Shown one piece after another: positions 8,203-16,024 of a DNA stretch of 64,000 nt. The notes below the pieces were generated by a model, which did not search any database, was not told the DNA's origin, and saw nothing but the letters and a program-made list of their open reading frames with translations. The stretch spans positions 1,550,001-1,614,000 of the forward strand of contig NZ_CP109473.1 in NCBI RefSeq assembly GCF_036227405.1. Reading direction: 5' to 3'. Positions within the stretch are counted from its first letter, which is position 1, and each line of letters opens with the position of its first letter. The position numbers and the translations under genes were made by a program. The stretch comes from Streptomyces sp. NBC_01460. Its GTDB lineage: Bacteria; Actinomycetota; Actinomycetes; Streptomycetales; Streptomycetaceae.

Positions 8203-8229
8203 TTCCTTGATACGGCACGTATCAAGGAA
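8203..8229 (-). promoter_or_regulatory. Hairpin burying the helicase ribosome-binding site
   Basis: Perfect inverted repeat: TTCCTTGATACG (8203-8214) and its complement (8218-8229) with a 3-nt centre. In the helicase mRNA the 3' arm contributes the AAGGAA of AAGGAAGG, 6 nt before the AUG, so the folded form hides the ribosome site. It could equally be a DNA operator for a dimeric regulator. The pairing is seen; the function is inferred. Confidence 0.65.
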
Positions 8230-8476
8230 TTCTCGCAGCGGAAGAACAGCGCAGGGAATCACAAGAACGGGCCGAGCGGAATGAGAAATCAAATGAGACC
8301 TGCATTTTCCCCTGGAGCGGGATGCAGACCATGGAATGAGTGACGCCATATCGGCGAGGCATCCAGTTCCACCGACAGGTGGGACTCGGAAGGGTTGGGC
8401 AGCGAGAAGGCTCTGCGGATGGCTCTGCGGGCGGAGGTTTTCACCGCAGGTGGCACCACTCCCGGAGAATGCCCGG
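8230..8476 (-). other. Intergenic spacer between cold-shock and helicase genes
   Basis: Part of the 338-bp gap between the cold-shock gene terminator and the helicase leader. It is A+T-richer than its surroundings around 8240-8310 and probably holds the helicase promoter. I see no open frame with coding character and no clear -35/-10 pair. Confidence 0.4.
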
Positions 8477-8514
8477 AGCTGGGGCCCGCACCCCGGAGGA
8501 TGCGGGTCCCAGCT
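8477..8514 (-). terminator. Terminator of the cold-shock gene
   Basis: AGCTGGGGCCCGCA (8477-8490) pairs with 8501-8514 over 14 positions with one mismatch; 10-nt loop. It begins 18 nt beyond the cold-shock stop codon. Confidence 0.75.
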
Positions 8515-8532
8515 ACGAAGTGCGCTCCGGCG

Positions 8533-8736
8533 TCAGGCGGGAACGATGTTCTCGGCCGTCGGGCCCTTCTGGCCCGGTGCGATGTCGAAGGTGACCTTCT
8601 GGCCTTCGAGCAGCTCGCGGAAACCCTGGGCGGCGATGTTCGAGAAGTGGGCGAACACGTCAGCGCCGCCACCGTCCTGCTCGATGAAGCCGAAACCCTT
8701 GGCCGCGTTGAACCACTTCACAGTGCCTGACGCCAT
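8533..8736 (-). CDS. Cold-shock protein (CspA family)
   Basis: 67 residues, the standard length. A single OB fold with both RNA-binding motifs: [20 protein letters not shown] (RNP1 = KGFGFI) and DVFAHFSNI (RNP2-like), ending [13 protein letters not shown]. It binds single-stranded RNA/DNA and melts mRNA structure. Start ATG 8736 has AAGGAG 7 nt upstream. The leader contains a perfect 7-bp hairpin (8768-8784, ATCCGTG arms) 32-48 nt before the start and an unusually A+T-rich stretch around 8825-8960, fitting the long structured leaders of cold-shock genes. It is followed by a strong terminator and then the helicase gene. Confidence 0.95.
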   Translation of the reverse strand: MASGTVKWFNAAKGFGFIEQDGGGADVFAHFSNIAAQGFRELLEGQKVTFDIAPGQKGPTAENIVPA

Positions 8737-9436
8737 GTCATATCTCCTTCGGGGCAGGTACGTCGGAATCCGTGATGCACGGATGCCGCGTCGCCGCGAT
8801 GATGCCCCGCCCGGAGAGAACCGGAAATACAATGAAGCTGCCACTGGTCGAAAACACCCACGCAGAAGCTTGAAGTTTTGGGAACCACAACTGCAACCGA
8901 GATGGACAGTAGCATGCCGTAATGGTCCGCGTACGCTGAACAATTCCACTCTCTTCGCCGGGGTAAGAACACTCCCGGCGCGGCGCATTGAACCCTCACG
9001 CCGTGGCCATAGATATCGGCCCGCCCCGAGCACAGCGTTGCAGGAAGGGTGCGCACCTTCACAGCGCGGGGAAACCGACCGCTCGGATGCAGGTCGGCCC
9101 ACCAGCGCGTCGCCCGTCAGAACGAAGGGTCGCGGAAGGCGCACCGTGCCCAACAGCCCTGCAGCGCGGCCGAAGTCCATGGGCCGGGCCGTGCCGTCCG
9201 GGAAGTCGGCACACATCACGGCCTGACCAGCCTGGAGCTCGCGGTAGCCCGAAGAGCACATCACGAGCTGGGCGGTACGCGTCCGGGAAGCCGCGAGAAG
9301 CAGCGGCACGAGAGAGCACCCACGCCGAAGACGAGCGCATCCTTACGAGCGTGACACCGCAGGGGGAACGGCCCGTGGGCGCACTTCGGGCAGGCGGATC
9401 AGGCACCTGCCCGTCCCCCACCGGACGCGCAGGGCT
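8737..9436 (-). other. Cold-shock leader and spacer without recognised gene
   Basis: 700 bp between the MerR stop and the cold-shock start. The proximal 230 bp are A+T-rich for this genome, include the 8768-8784 hairpin, and probably hold the cold-shock promoter and leader; TACTGT near 8908 on the minus strand is a possible -10. A weak 7-bp hairpin (9388-9412) may terminate the MerR transcript. The rest has open frames on both strands but none with recognisable sequence or a convincing ribosome site. Confidence 0.5.
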
Positions 9437-9775
9437 TCAGGCCGAGGTCGGCGTGCCGGGCGGCTCGGCGGCTCGGTGGTGTTCGGCGTTGATGCGCTGG
9501 GCTTCCTCGAGTTGGTCCTCGAGGATGACGATGCGGCAGGCCGCCTCGATCGGGGTACCGCCGTCGACGAGTTCGCGGGCGCGGGCGGCGATGCGGAGCT
9601 GGTAGCGGGAGTAACGGCGATGCCCGCCCGCGGAGCGCAGGGGAGTGATGAGGCGGGCTTCGCCGAGGGCACGGAGGAACCCTTGTGTGGTGTTGAGCAT
9701 CTCGGCTGCCCGGCCCATGGTGTAGGCGGGGTAGTCGTCGTCGTCGAGCCGGCCGAACGAGTCGCCTGCTGTCAC
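9437..9775 (-). CDS. MerR-type DNA-binding regulator
   Basis: 112 residues. An acidic opening (GRLDDDDYPAYTM) is followed by a MerR-like winged helix: GRAAEMLNTTQGFLRALGEA, RLITPLRSAGGHRRYSRYQL, then a helical segment ELVDGGTPIEAACRIVILEDQLEEAQRI that would form the dimer coiled coil. There is no cysteine-bearing effector domain, so it probably does not sense metals. This short form is usual beside cold-shock and helicase genes in streptomycetes. I chose GTG 9775 because GAGAGGT precedes it; longer readings run through the palindrome at 9806-9836. That palindrome, 31 nt upstream of the start, is a plausible autoregulatory operator. Confidence 0.85.
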   Translation of the reverse strand: MTAGDSFGRLDDDDYPAYTMGRAAEMLNTTQGFLRALGEARLITPLRSAGGHRRYSRYQLRIAARARELVDGGTPIEAACRIVILEDQLEEAQRINAEHHRAAEPPGTPTSA

Positions 9776-9805
9776 TTGCACCTCTCTTGTGGAACACGCG
9801 TCGGA

Positions 9806-9836
9806 GGGGCCCTGGTGCCAATGGCACCAGGGCCCC
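9806..9836. promoter_or_regulatory. Perfect 31-bp palindrome upstream of merR
   Basis: Two 15-base arms (GGGGCCCTGGTGCCA and its complement) around one central base, 31 nt upstream of the MerR start. As RNA it would be a 13-bp stem with a 5-nt loop. Position and symmetry suggest an operator; it could also be a transcription terminator. Confidence 0.6.
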
Positions 9837-10093
9837 GAAGGAACAGCTACACCATCAGCCGGCCTTGATCGGCTGTGCCGGCTCTGTGTTTCCGCATACC
9901 TGCCGGGAAGAGGTCCGGGGGTTGCGGGGATCGCGGTTGCTCGACCGGAGACCACCTCACTTGCGATGTCCTGCGGTACCCGGGCCCAACACTTCCGCCC
10001 GGGCGATCCTGATGGCGCTCAACTCCTCCGTTCTTTCCCTCTGGACAGACTACTTCCGTACTCCTGGTGGCCTCTCACAGCGCCACTTCGGCA

Positions 10094-10319
10094 GCCAGCC
10101 CCGTCGCCCGTCCTGCGTCTGCTCCGGCTTGGAACCCCACTGCCGAACTTCCCGGTACGCGCGCCGCAGCCTGACGCCATGTACCGAGGGACCACTGGTA
10201 CTGCGGACTGCACCTGCGTCCTGCGGTCCTGCTCACGGCAGCCCCTGAAACTGCGGGCCACCCGGTCCGGTCGCCAGCCCCGTCGCCATCCCGCGAAAAC
10301 CCTGGCTTCGGAACTCCAC
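10094..10319. repeat. Two degenerate direct-repeat units, 179 bp apart
   Basis: GCCAGCCCCGTCGCC occurs at 10094-10108 and identically at 10273-10287; each copy is followed 18-17 bases later by GGCTT(C)GGAAC(C/T)CCAC. The first unit is enclosed by an 8-bp inverted repeat (TTCGGCAG ... CTGCCGAA), the second is not. Confidence 0.55.
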
Positions 10320-10657
10320 CACCGCACCGGCCTGCGCACTGCAACTTGCCTTTACTGCTGCCAGGCGGTTCATCTCTGCCCGGCCCTGCTGTCCTTCTTG
10401 GCTACGAGAGAAACCGTAATCACCCTGCACCTCAATGTCTACCCCCGCCAGTACAGATTTTCAGATGCCGGCCAGGAAGACTGTCTGCCTGGACCGGGCG
10501 GAGCGTGGGGCATCCCAGCCAGGGCCCTTGCACCCGACCAGGGCCGCTACCCGCAGCCCTCTCGCCCGCTGCGCCGCCGATCGGACGGGCACGCGCCGCA
10601 GCCGGGGTACATCCGGTCGGATCGCAGCCGGCCAGGGCACGAGCCCACGATCAGGGT

Positions 10658-10702
10658 GGGCCCGCCGGGGCACCTTCCCGAGGTCAGGACCGTGTGCGGC
10701 CC
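10658..10702 (+). repeat. Right copy of the 43/45-bp direct repeat
   Basis: GGGCCCGCCGGGGCACC, TTCCCG, AGGTCAG, G, ACCGTGTGCGGCCC. It matches 5211-5253 in order and spacing except for the middle stretch and one substitution. Confidence 0.7.
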
Positions 10703-10834
10703 GCAGCGCCGTCCGGACCCGGACCGGTACCCGCGCCGTCGCCGCCCGGCTCCCCGCAGCCCTCGACCGCGCCTGGGAACCGAGCCGGCAGGCCGACCGC
10801 CGTGCCGGCCGTCCCGCGCGTCCTCGCCCGCTGC

Positions 10835-13800
10835 TCAGCGGCCCACGACCACCAGTCCGGCCCAGAACGCCGGGTCCGCCGGATCGTGGCCCGAGGCCGT
10901 GAGGGCGTTCAGCAGGTCGGCCGCGAGCCGCCGCACGTCGGCCGGCATCGACGCGGGCGGCTCCCGCACCGGGCCGGCCATCCAGAGCTGCGCCTGACGC
11001 AGCGCGTCCACCGGCGCGTGACCCGTGCGGAGACCGTGGTGGAACAGGAGGTCCACGAGGGCCGTCGCGTGCAGCCTCACCAGCCACAGCGAGCCCAGCA
11101 CGGACGACGCTCCCCCGGCCAGGAACGCCGCCGCCATGGTGAAGGACTCGTCCGGGTGGCGACGCGGCAGTCCGTTCATGCACGAGGCCAGGGAGACGCA
11201 CAGCCCGGGCCCGTCCGGCGGCACGGGGAACCGCTGCGCCGCGATGGTCTGCACGGACAGGCGGTCGATGTCACCGGCCGGTGTCCCGTCGGCGCCGAAG
11301 GCCGCGCCGAAGGCGAGGTGCGAGCGCCAACTGTCCGACGGATCGGGGAGCAGGTGCGCCGAGACGTCCACGATGCCGTGCGAGAGGGCGGCCCGCCGGA
11401 TCTCGTCGAGGACCTCCGCGGGCCGCGTCGTGCCGTCCGGGCCGCGGACGGGCCGGCCGGAGGGGCGGCCCGTCTCGGGCGCCAGCAGGCGCGGCCTCGG
11501 GTACAGCCGGTGCAGTGCCCTGCTCGACGAGACCCGGGCCTGCTCCCCCGTCAGCCCCAGGACCAGCAGGGCGTCGTCCCCGGCCCGGACGGGGGGCCGC
11601 CCGGCCGCGGCCACGAACATCCGGGCGGAAGGGGCGGTGGACAGCACCATCCGCTCGACCGCCCGGCCCGGGCGCCCGCCCGCCCCCGGCAGCCGTGCCG
11701 CGCTCCACGGCACCGCGACCAGCGCCCCGAGCGGCACCAGCACCAGCCGCCGCGGGCAGTCGGCCCCGGCACCCCCGGCGTCCCGCGCCAGGTGCTCCAC
11801 CACCGCCCGCCCCGCCCAGTCGCACACCTCCTCCAGACGGGCCCGCCAGGCGTGCTCGACAGCATCCGCCCGCGGTGCGGAGAGCAGTAGTTCCAGGGCG
11901 CCCGTGTAGGCGTCCAGGGAGGAGGGATCCGCCAGGCCGCTCAGGGGCGTCCAGCGGACGCCGCCGTCGCTCCGCACCCGCAGCGCGCCCCCGGAGACGG
12001 GCGAGTTCTGGGTCGGCAGCAGGTACACCAGCTCGTGGTTGCCGGTCCTGCGCAGCGCCGCCGCGATCTCGGGCACCGGGACCGTCCCCAGCAGCGTGTC
12101 CAGGGCGCCGTGTTCCTCCAGCACCGCCCGCACCCGGGCTCCGAGGCGCTCGGGCACCGGGTGTTCGGCGTACGAGTCCCAGGCGTCGCCGCCCGCTCCC
12201 TCCCCGAGGGCGGCCCCGGGCCCGGTCGCCGTCCCGTCCGGCCGGCGCCCGGCCCGGTCCTGCCGAAGTGCGGCGTCCCGCCAGCCGCGCCACTCACCGG
12301 CCAGATCGGCGCGGCCGAGCCCGGACAGGGTGCTCAGCACGTCCACGGTGACCATCTCCGTGTGCAGGGCGAGCGCCCGGCCGCGCTCCAGCGTCCCGAC
12401 GGCCTCTTCCAGCGCGCCGTCCGCGACGCACCACCCGGCGACTTCTCGGGAGAGCGGCCCGGCCCGTTCCGCCGTCAGCACCGCGTCGGCGGCGACCTCC
12501 TGCACCAGCGCCCTGCGCGCCAGCAGACCGAGGGCCTCCCACCCGAGCCGGCGGGACCGCTCGCGCCCCGCCCGGCCCCCTGCCGCCGACGACCGTCCGG
12601 GCCGCGCGGCCCGGACGAGCAGGTCGCCGAGCCCGGCGGGGGCGGGGTTCACCGCGCGGTGTTCCCGGGCCAGTTGCATCCGCAGGTCCACGGCGGGCGT
12701 GTCCACCGCCTCCGGCCGGGCGGCCACGGCCTCCTCCATCTGCCGCAGCCGCCGGTCCCGGTCCCCCGGCTCCTCCCCACCGCGGGCGGTGTGGGCCATC
12801 AGGGTCCGGGCGTAGAAGTGGACGGCACGGACGGTGTCCTGGAACGGCGGACGGGACGAGACGTCAGGCCGTTCCACCAGCAGGCCGATGGCGTCGGCGG
12901 GCGGGCGGGCGGCGCCCGGCGGGGCCGTCGGCGCCTGGGCCTCGACGAAGCAGGCGATGTGCAGCAGCAGTTCCCGCCCGGCCCGCTGCGGCGACCGCTC
13001 GTCGGTGCGGCTCAGGGACTCACTCAGGACCGTACGGGCCTCGGACAGCAGCGCGTACCGCTCGCCGCCGCCGGGCGGGCTGCCGCCGTCCGTGTACGTG
13101 GCGGCCATCAGCAGCGACCAGCCCAGGGTGTGCTGGACCAGCGCCAGCAGTTCCGGGCTGTGGTCCTCCCGCGTGTCCGCCAGCCGCCGTGCCCGGTCCA
13201 CGCAAAGGCGCAGCAACTGCGTCGTGCGGGCGGCGTGCCCGACCCGGTCCACCGCGGGGGTGGCCTCGTCGCCGGTGCCGGTGCAGTCCGCGTCGTCGGC
13301 CCCCGCGTGGTAGTGGAAGGCGGTGTGGACCTGCGCGAAGACCGCGTCCAGGACCAGGCGGTGCATCGGGTCGGCGGGGTGCTGGACCCGTGCCCGGCGC
13401 AGCATGGCGAGCGCGGACCGGATGTCGCTCAGTGAGCCCTCACCCGAGCCGCGCAGCGACAGGAGCTGTACGAGGGCGAGGTCGACAGGCGCCGTCAGCG
13501 GATGCCCTGGCGGCAACAGGCCGCGGACGCCGTCGAGTTCGTTGACGACCGCCCCGATGTCGCGCTCCCGGACCGACCAGGTCCCGATCACCTGGGTGCG
13601 GGCCAGGGCCCTCGCCGCCAGGGCCTCGGGCCATTCCGGGGAGCCGGGGTCCATGGTCCGGACGGCGTGCTCCAGTGCCGCCACCGCGTCGTGGAGGCCC
13701 AGCCCGTCGACGTTCTCGCCCACCGTGACCGCCCGCAGCAGCTCGGCGCCGAACCGGGCGGCCGCCAGCGGGTCGTCCTGGGCGGCCCGCCAGACGGCCC

Positions 13801-14575
13801 GGTGGGCCAGGGCGAGGTCCGCGGCGCCCGTGGCGCGGGCGGCGTCCCCACCGGTGTGCACCTGGGTGGCGAGCGCGGCCCCGGCGGCGCGCATCTGCGC
13901 CCGCTGTGCGTCGTCCAGGCGGCTGCCGGGCCGGGCCAGTTCCTCCGCGGTCGCCCGGGCGGCCTCCGCCTCGCCGGGGCTGTCCCCGCCGTACTCCGCG
14001 ACGCGCTGCGCGAGGACCACGTAGCGGAACATCCACTCGTCCCGCCGCGCGTCCTCGTCCGGGAGCAGGCGTAACGCCCTCCGCATGAGGTCCTGGTGGG
14101 CGATTCTGCTCCGGACGAACCGCTCGGGCGCCTCCCGCGGCGGTATGCCGCCGCGCCGGACGGCAAGGGAACGGCGGACGTGGTCGGCCGACTCGTGGAC
14201 CACGTGCGTCAGGTCGAGCAGGGCAAGGTAGGCGTCCAGCACCTCGGCGTCGGTCAGGGGCGGTTCGATGAGGTGCCGGGCCGCACGGAGTAGCCGGCGA
14301 CAGGCTCCCAGGCAGTCGGTGGCCCGCAGGAGCCACGTGTCCAGGGTCCGCGCCTCGTCCGGCGAGGGCACGTGGCCGACGGCGGCGGCCCGGGCGCAGG
14401 CGTCCGCGACCCTCTGCACCGTGTCGTACCAGTCGTTCACCTCCCCCGTCGGGTCCGCCCCGGCGCGGGCGGCCTGCCGGACGAGGCGTTCGGTGTGGTC
14501 CGCGGCGGCGCGCAGGGCGGTCGCCAGGTCGCTGTCCCGGCCGCGCTCCCGCGCCGGGTGGGTGTAGTCGATCAC
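10835..14575 (-). CDS. CHAT-domain (caspase-like) protease with long helical-repeat N-terminus
   Basis: 1246 residues. Roughly residues 1-850 are Ala/Arg/Leu-rich helices with no sharp motif, consistent with degenerate TPR-like repeats. The C-terminal 350 residues are a CHAT domain: RRLVLVPLGALVAVPWSA, a FVAAAGRPP strand region, GIVDVSAHLLPDP with the predicted catalytic His1074, and LCVSLASCMNGLPRRHPDESF with the predicted catalytic Cys1132, followed by AAAFLAGGASSVLGSLW. CHAT proteases are cysteine peptidases related to caspases and separases; in bacteria several act in defence or regulated proteolysis. GTG 14575 overlaps the stop of the upstream membrane-protein gene by 4 nt (GTGA). Codon 168 is TTA (14074-14072), so expression should depend on the bldA tRNA. 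The target is unknown. Confidence 0.88.
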   Translation of the reverse strand: MIDYTHPARERGRDSDLATALRAAADHTERLVRQAARAGADPTGEVNDWYDTVQRVADACARAAAVGHVPSPDEARTLDTWLLRATDCLGACRRLLRAARHLIEPPLTDAEVLDAYLALLDLTHVVHESADHVRRSLAVRRGGIPPREAPERFVRSRIAHQDLMRRALRLLPDEDARRDEWMFRYVVLAQRVAEYGGDSPGEAEAARATAEELARPGSRLDDAQRAQMRAAGAALATQVHTGGDAARATGAADLALAHRAVWRAAQDDPLAAARFGAELLRAVTVGENVDGLGLHDAVAALEHAVRTMDPGSPEWPEALAARALARTQVIGTWSVRERDIGAVVNELDGVRGLLPPGHPLTAPVDLALVQLLSLRGSGEGSLSDIRSALAMLRRARVQHPADPMHRLVLDAVFAQVHTAFHYHAGADDADCTGTGDEATPAVDRVGHAARTTQLLRLCVDRARRLADTREDHSPELLALVQHTLGWSLLMAATYTDGGSPPGGGERYALLSEARTVLSESLSRTDERSPQRAGRELLLHIACFVEAQAPTAPPGAARPPADAIGLLVERPDVSSRPPFQDTVRAVHFYARTLMAHTARGGEEPGDRDRRLRQMEEAVAARPEAVDTPAVDLRMQLAREHRAVNPAPAGLGDLLVRAARPGRSSAAGGRAGRERSRRLGWEALGLLARRALVQEVAADAVLTAERAGPLSREVAGWCVADGALEEAVGTLERGRALALHTEMVTVDVLSTLSGLGRADLAGEWRGWRDAALRQDRAGRRPDGTATGPGAALGEGAGGDAWDSYAEHPVPERLGARVRAVLEEHGALDTLLGTVPVPEIAAALRRTGNHELVYLLPTQNSPVSGGALRVRSDGGVRWTPLSGLADPSSLDAYTGALELLLSAPRADAVEHAWRARLEEVCDWAGRAVVEHLARDAGGAGADCPRRLVLVPLGALVAVPWSAARLPGAGGRPGRAVERMVLSTAPSARMFVAAAGRPPVRAGDDALLVLGLTGEQARVSSSRALHRLYPRPRLLAPETGRPSGRPVRGPDGTTRPAEVLDEIRRAALSHGIVDVSAHLLPDPSDSWRSHLAFGAAFGADGTPAGDIDRLSVQTIAAQRFPVPPDGPGLCVSLASCMNGLPRRHPDESFTMAAAFLAGGASSVLGSLWLVRLHATALVDLLFHHGLRTGHAPVDALRQAQLWMAGPVREPPASMPADVRRLAADLLNALTASGHDPADPAFWAGLVVVGR

Positions 14576-15540
14576 GGGACCGGCGGCTCCTCGGGCGGCG
14601 GACGTTCGAAGGTGATCTGCGGTGCGGGGTGGCCGGTGCGCCGGAGGTAGGCGGTGAACGCGTCGCCCGTCCGCTTCTCGTCCCCCGTGTCCGCGGGGAG
14701 CGGCCAGGAGGCCGCCGCGTAGAGCGCGTCCCGGTGGCGCAGCAGCGCCGCCTCCACGGTGTCCGCGTAGTCGTCGACACCGTCCCCCAGCCCGGCAAGG
14801 AGCAACGCGCCGACCACGGCGCCCGCGAGGGCGGCCAGCGCGGCGGGCCACAGGGCGACGCGGTCCAGCAGGGCGAGCGGCAGGGCGGTGACGACGGTGA
14901 GCGCCGCCCAGACCAGGTTGCGCGCCCGGCCCAGCACCTGGTCCGAGGCACGCTCCAGATCGCGCCGGGCGGGCTCGTCGAACACCTGCTGGAGCAGCGG
15001 CCAGCAGAGCTGGGCATCCAGCCGGTGCCTCCCCAGGATGCGTTCGCCCATGGCTGCGAAGCTGTCACCGATCCTGGTCGGCGCCGTCAGCACGTCCTGC
15101 ACGGGACGCCGGTGCAGTTGCCGGCGCGCCTCGGCGGCAGCGCGGCTCGTCCACGGCTCCTCGGCCTGGGCGGTGAGCCGCTGCTTCGCCCTCACGCGGC
15201 CGACGACCCCACGGGCGACCAGTGCGGCGACCGGTCCGCGTACGGGCAGCGCCGTGCCGGACAGCAGATGCACGAGCGGTCCCGCCAGGGCCGTCACCAC
15301 CAGGGAGGCTCCACTCGCGGCGACGACCACCAGCACCCCGAGGGCGGCGAGCGCCAGCGGCTCACCGCGGCCGGCATCGCAGAGCACGGCGGTGGGGCCG
15401 GCTGCCCGGCAGCCGCCTGCGGGCGGCTGCCAGGGGCGCAGCAGCAGTACGGCCACGGCGGTGAACGCGTAGGCGCCCCCGCTGATCAGCGCCGTCCAGC
15501 GCTTCGCCGGCCCTGACGCCAGCGCCGAGATGATCCCCAC
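14572..15540 (-). CDS. Membrane protein of the CHAT operon
   Basis: 322 residues, not recognised as a named family. Two hydrophobic segments lie near the N-terminus (AYAFTAVAVLLLRPW; ALAALGVLVVVAASGASLVV), then a roughly 110-residue basic soluble loop (RAKQRLTAQAEEPW ... RRPVQDVLTAPTRIGDSF), two more helices (LVWAALTVVTALPLALL; WPAALAALAGAVVGALLLAGL), and a hydrophilic C-terminal tail. The N-terminal pair encloses a Cys-containing loop (GGCRAAG...LCDAG) probably outside the cell. GTG 15540 has GGAGGAA 4 nt upstream. The gene overlaps the CHAT gene by 4 nt, implying fixed stoichiometry; it may anchor or activate the protease at the membrane. Confidence 0.8.
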   Translation of the reverse strand: MGIISALASGPAKRWTALISGGAYAFTAVAVLLLRPWQPPAGGCRAAGPTAVLCDAGRGEPLALAALGVLVVVAASGASLVVTALAGPLVHLLSGTALPVRGPVAALVARGVVGRVRAKQRLTAQAEEPWTSRAAAEARRQLHRRPVQDVLTAPTRIGDSFAAMGERILGRHRLDAQLCWPLLQQVFDEPARRDLERASDQVLGRARNLVWAALTVVTALPLALLDRVALWPAALAALAGAVVGALLLAGLGDGVDDYADTVEAALLRHRDALYAAASWPLPADTGDEKRTGDAFTAYLRRTGHPAPQITFERPPPEEPPVP

Positions 15541-15587
15541 GGCCTTCCTCCTGGTGTCTGCCCCGCCCCGGCCCCGTCAGCGCCGGC

Positions 15588-15860
15588 TCAGCCCCGGGCG
15601 CCCCGCCGCTGGTAGACCAGGTCCGCCCCGCACGCGCACAGGAGCTCGCCGTCATGGGGGAAGTCCATGCTGCCCGGCTTGTCGGTGGTGCAGGGCACGG
15701 TGTCCCCGGGGTCGCGGGAGCACTGCCAGCTGAAGAGGGAGCCGCCCACCGCCTGCGACGGCGGCACGAGGGCCAGCCGGCCGTCCGCCGCCGCGACGTC
15801 CAGCGGCTCGTCGCCGCCGAACCAGTCGTCGGCGTCCTCGTCGTGGTTGCGCTGCCCCAT
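15588..15860 (-). CDS. Small Cys-rich protein, first gene of the CHAT operon
   Basis: 90 residues, not recognised. After an acidic N-terminus (NHDEDADDWFGGDEPLDV) come four cysteines, in SWQCSRDPGDTVPC and ELLCACGADLVYQ, spaced like a zinc ribbon. ATG 15860 was chosen because the acidic conserved-looking part begins there and a G-rich tract lies 4 nt upstream; an open frame continues to 15932 through the predicted promoter. The stop is 47 nt before the membrane-protein start. It could be a substrate, adaptor or sensor for the CHAT protease. Confidence 0.7.
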   Translation of the reverse strand: MGQRNHDEDADDWFGGDEPLDVAAADGRLALVPPSQAVGGSLFSWQCSRDPGDTVPCTTDKPGSMDFPHDGELLCACGADLVYQRRGARG

Positions 15861-15901
15861 CCGACCCCCCGGGCTCACGGCCGTACGGCGTTCCGCCACG
15901 C

Positions 15902-15931
15902 ACTGTAGCCCGGTGGCCCGAGCACGGTCCA
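15902..15931 (-). promoter_or_regulatory. Predicted promoter of the CHAT operon
   Basis: On the minus strand TGGACC (15931-15926), an 18-nt spacer and TACAGT (15907-15902), a reasonable housekeeping-type pair; the start of transcription would be near 15895, about 35 nt before the ATG. Confidence 0.45.
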
Positions 15932-16024
15932 TGAAGCGGCCGATTCCCCCGAAAGGCCGTCACGGACCACACAGGAGAGCTGACTTCACCTGCCCACACG
16001 GTCACCAGCCGCTCCGGGGGACGC

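Larger units (their letters stand above)
9837..10834. other. About 1 kb without a recognisable gene
   Basis: The stretch lies between the MerR operator region and the CHAT stop codon. Open frames on both strands are short and have no recognisable domain or good ribosome site. It contains a degenerate direct repeat with a 179-bp period (10094 and 10273), a 6-bp GCCCAC hairpin near 10643, the right copy of the 43/45-bp repeat (10658-10702), and a weak 7-bp hairpin (10784-10809) that may end the CHAT transcript. It could be a decayed gene or encode a structured RNA. Confidence 0.5.

Noticed and set aside
10019..10344. Minus-strand frames of 89 and 106 codons in the 1-kb gap
   Set aside because: No ribosome site, no family, and the composition follows the underlying repeat; either could be a relic but cannot be supported.
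15861..15932. Longer N-terminus for the Cys-rich CHAT-operon protein
   Set aside because: It would run through the predicted promoter and gives low-complexity Arg/Ala sequence.
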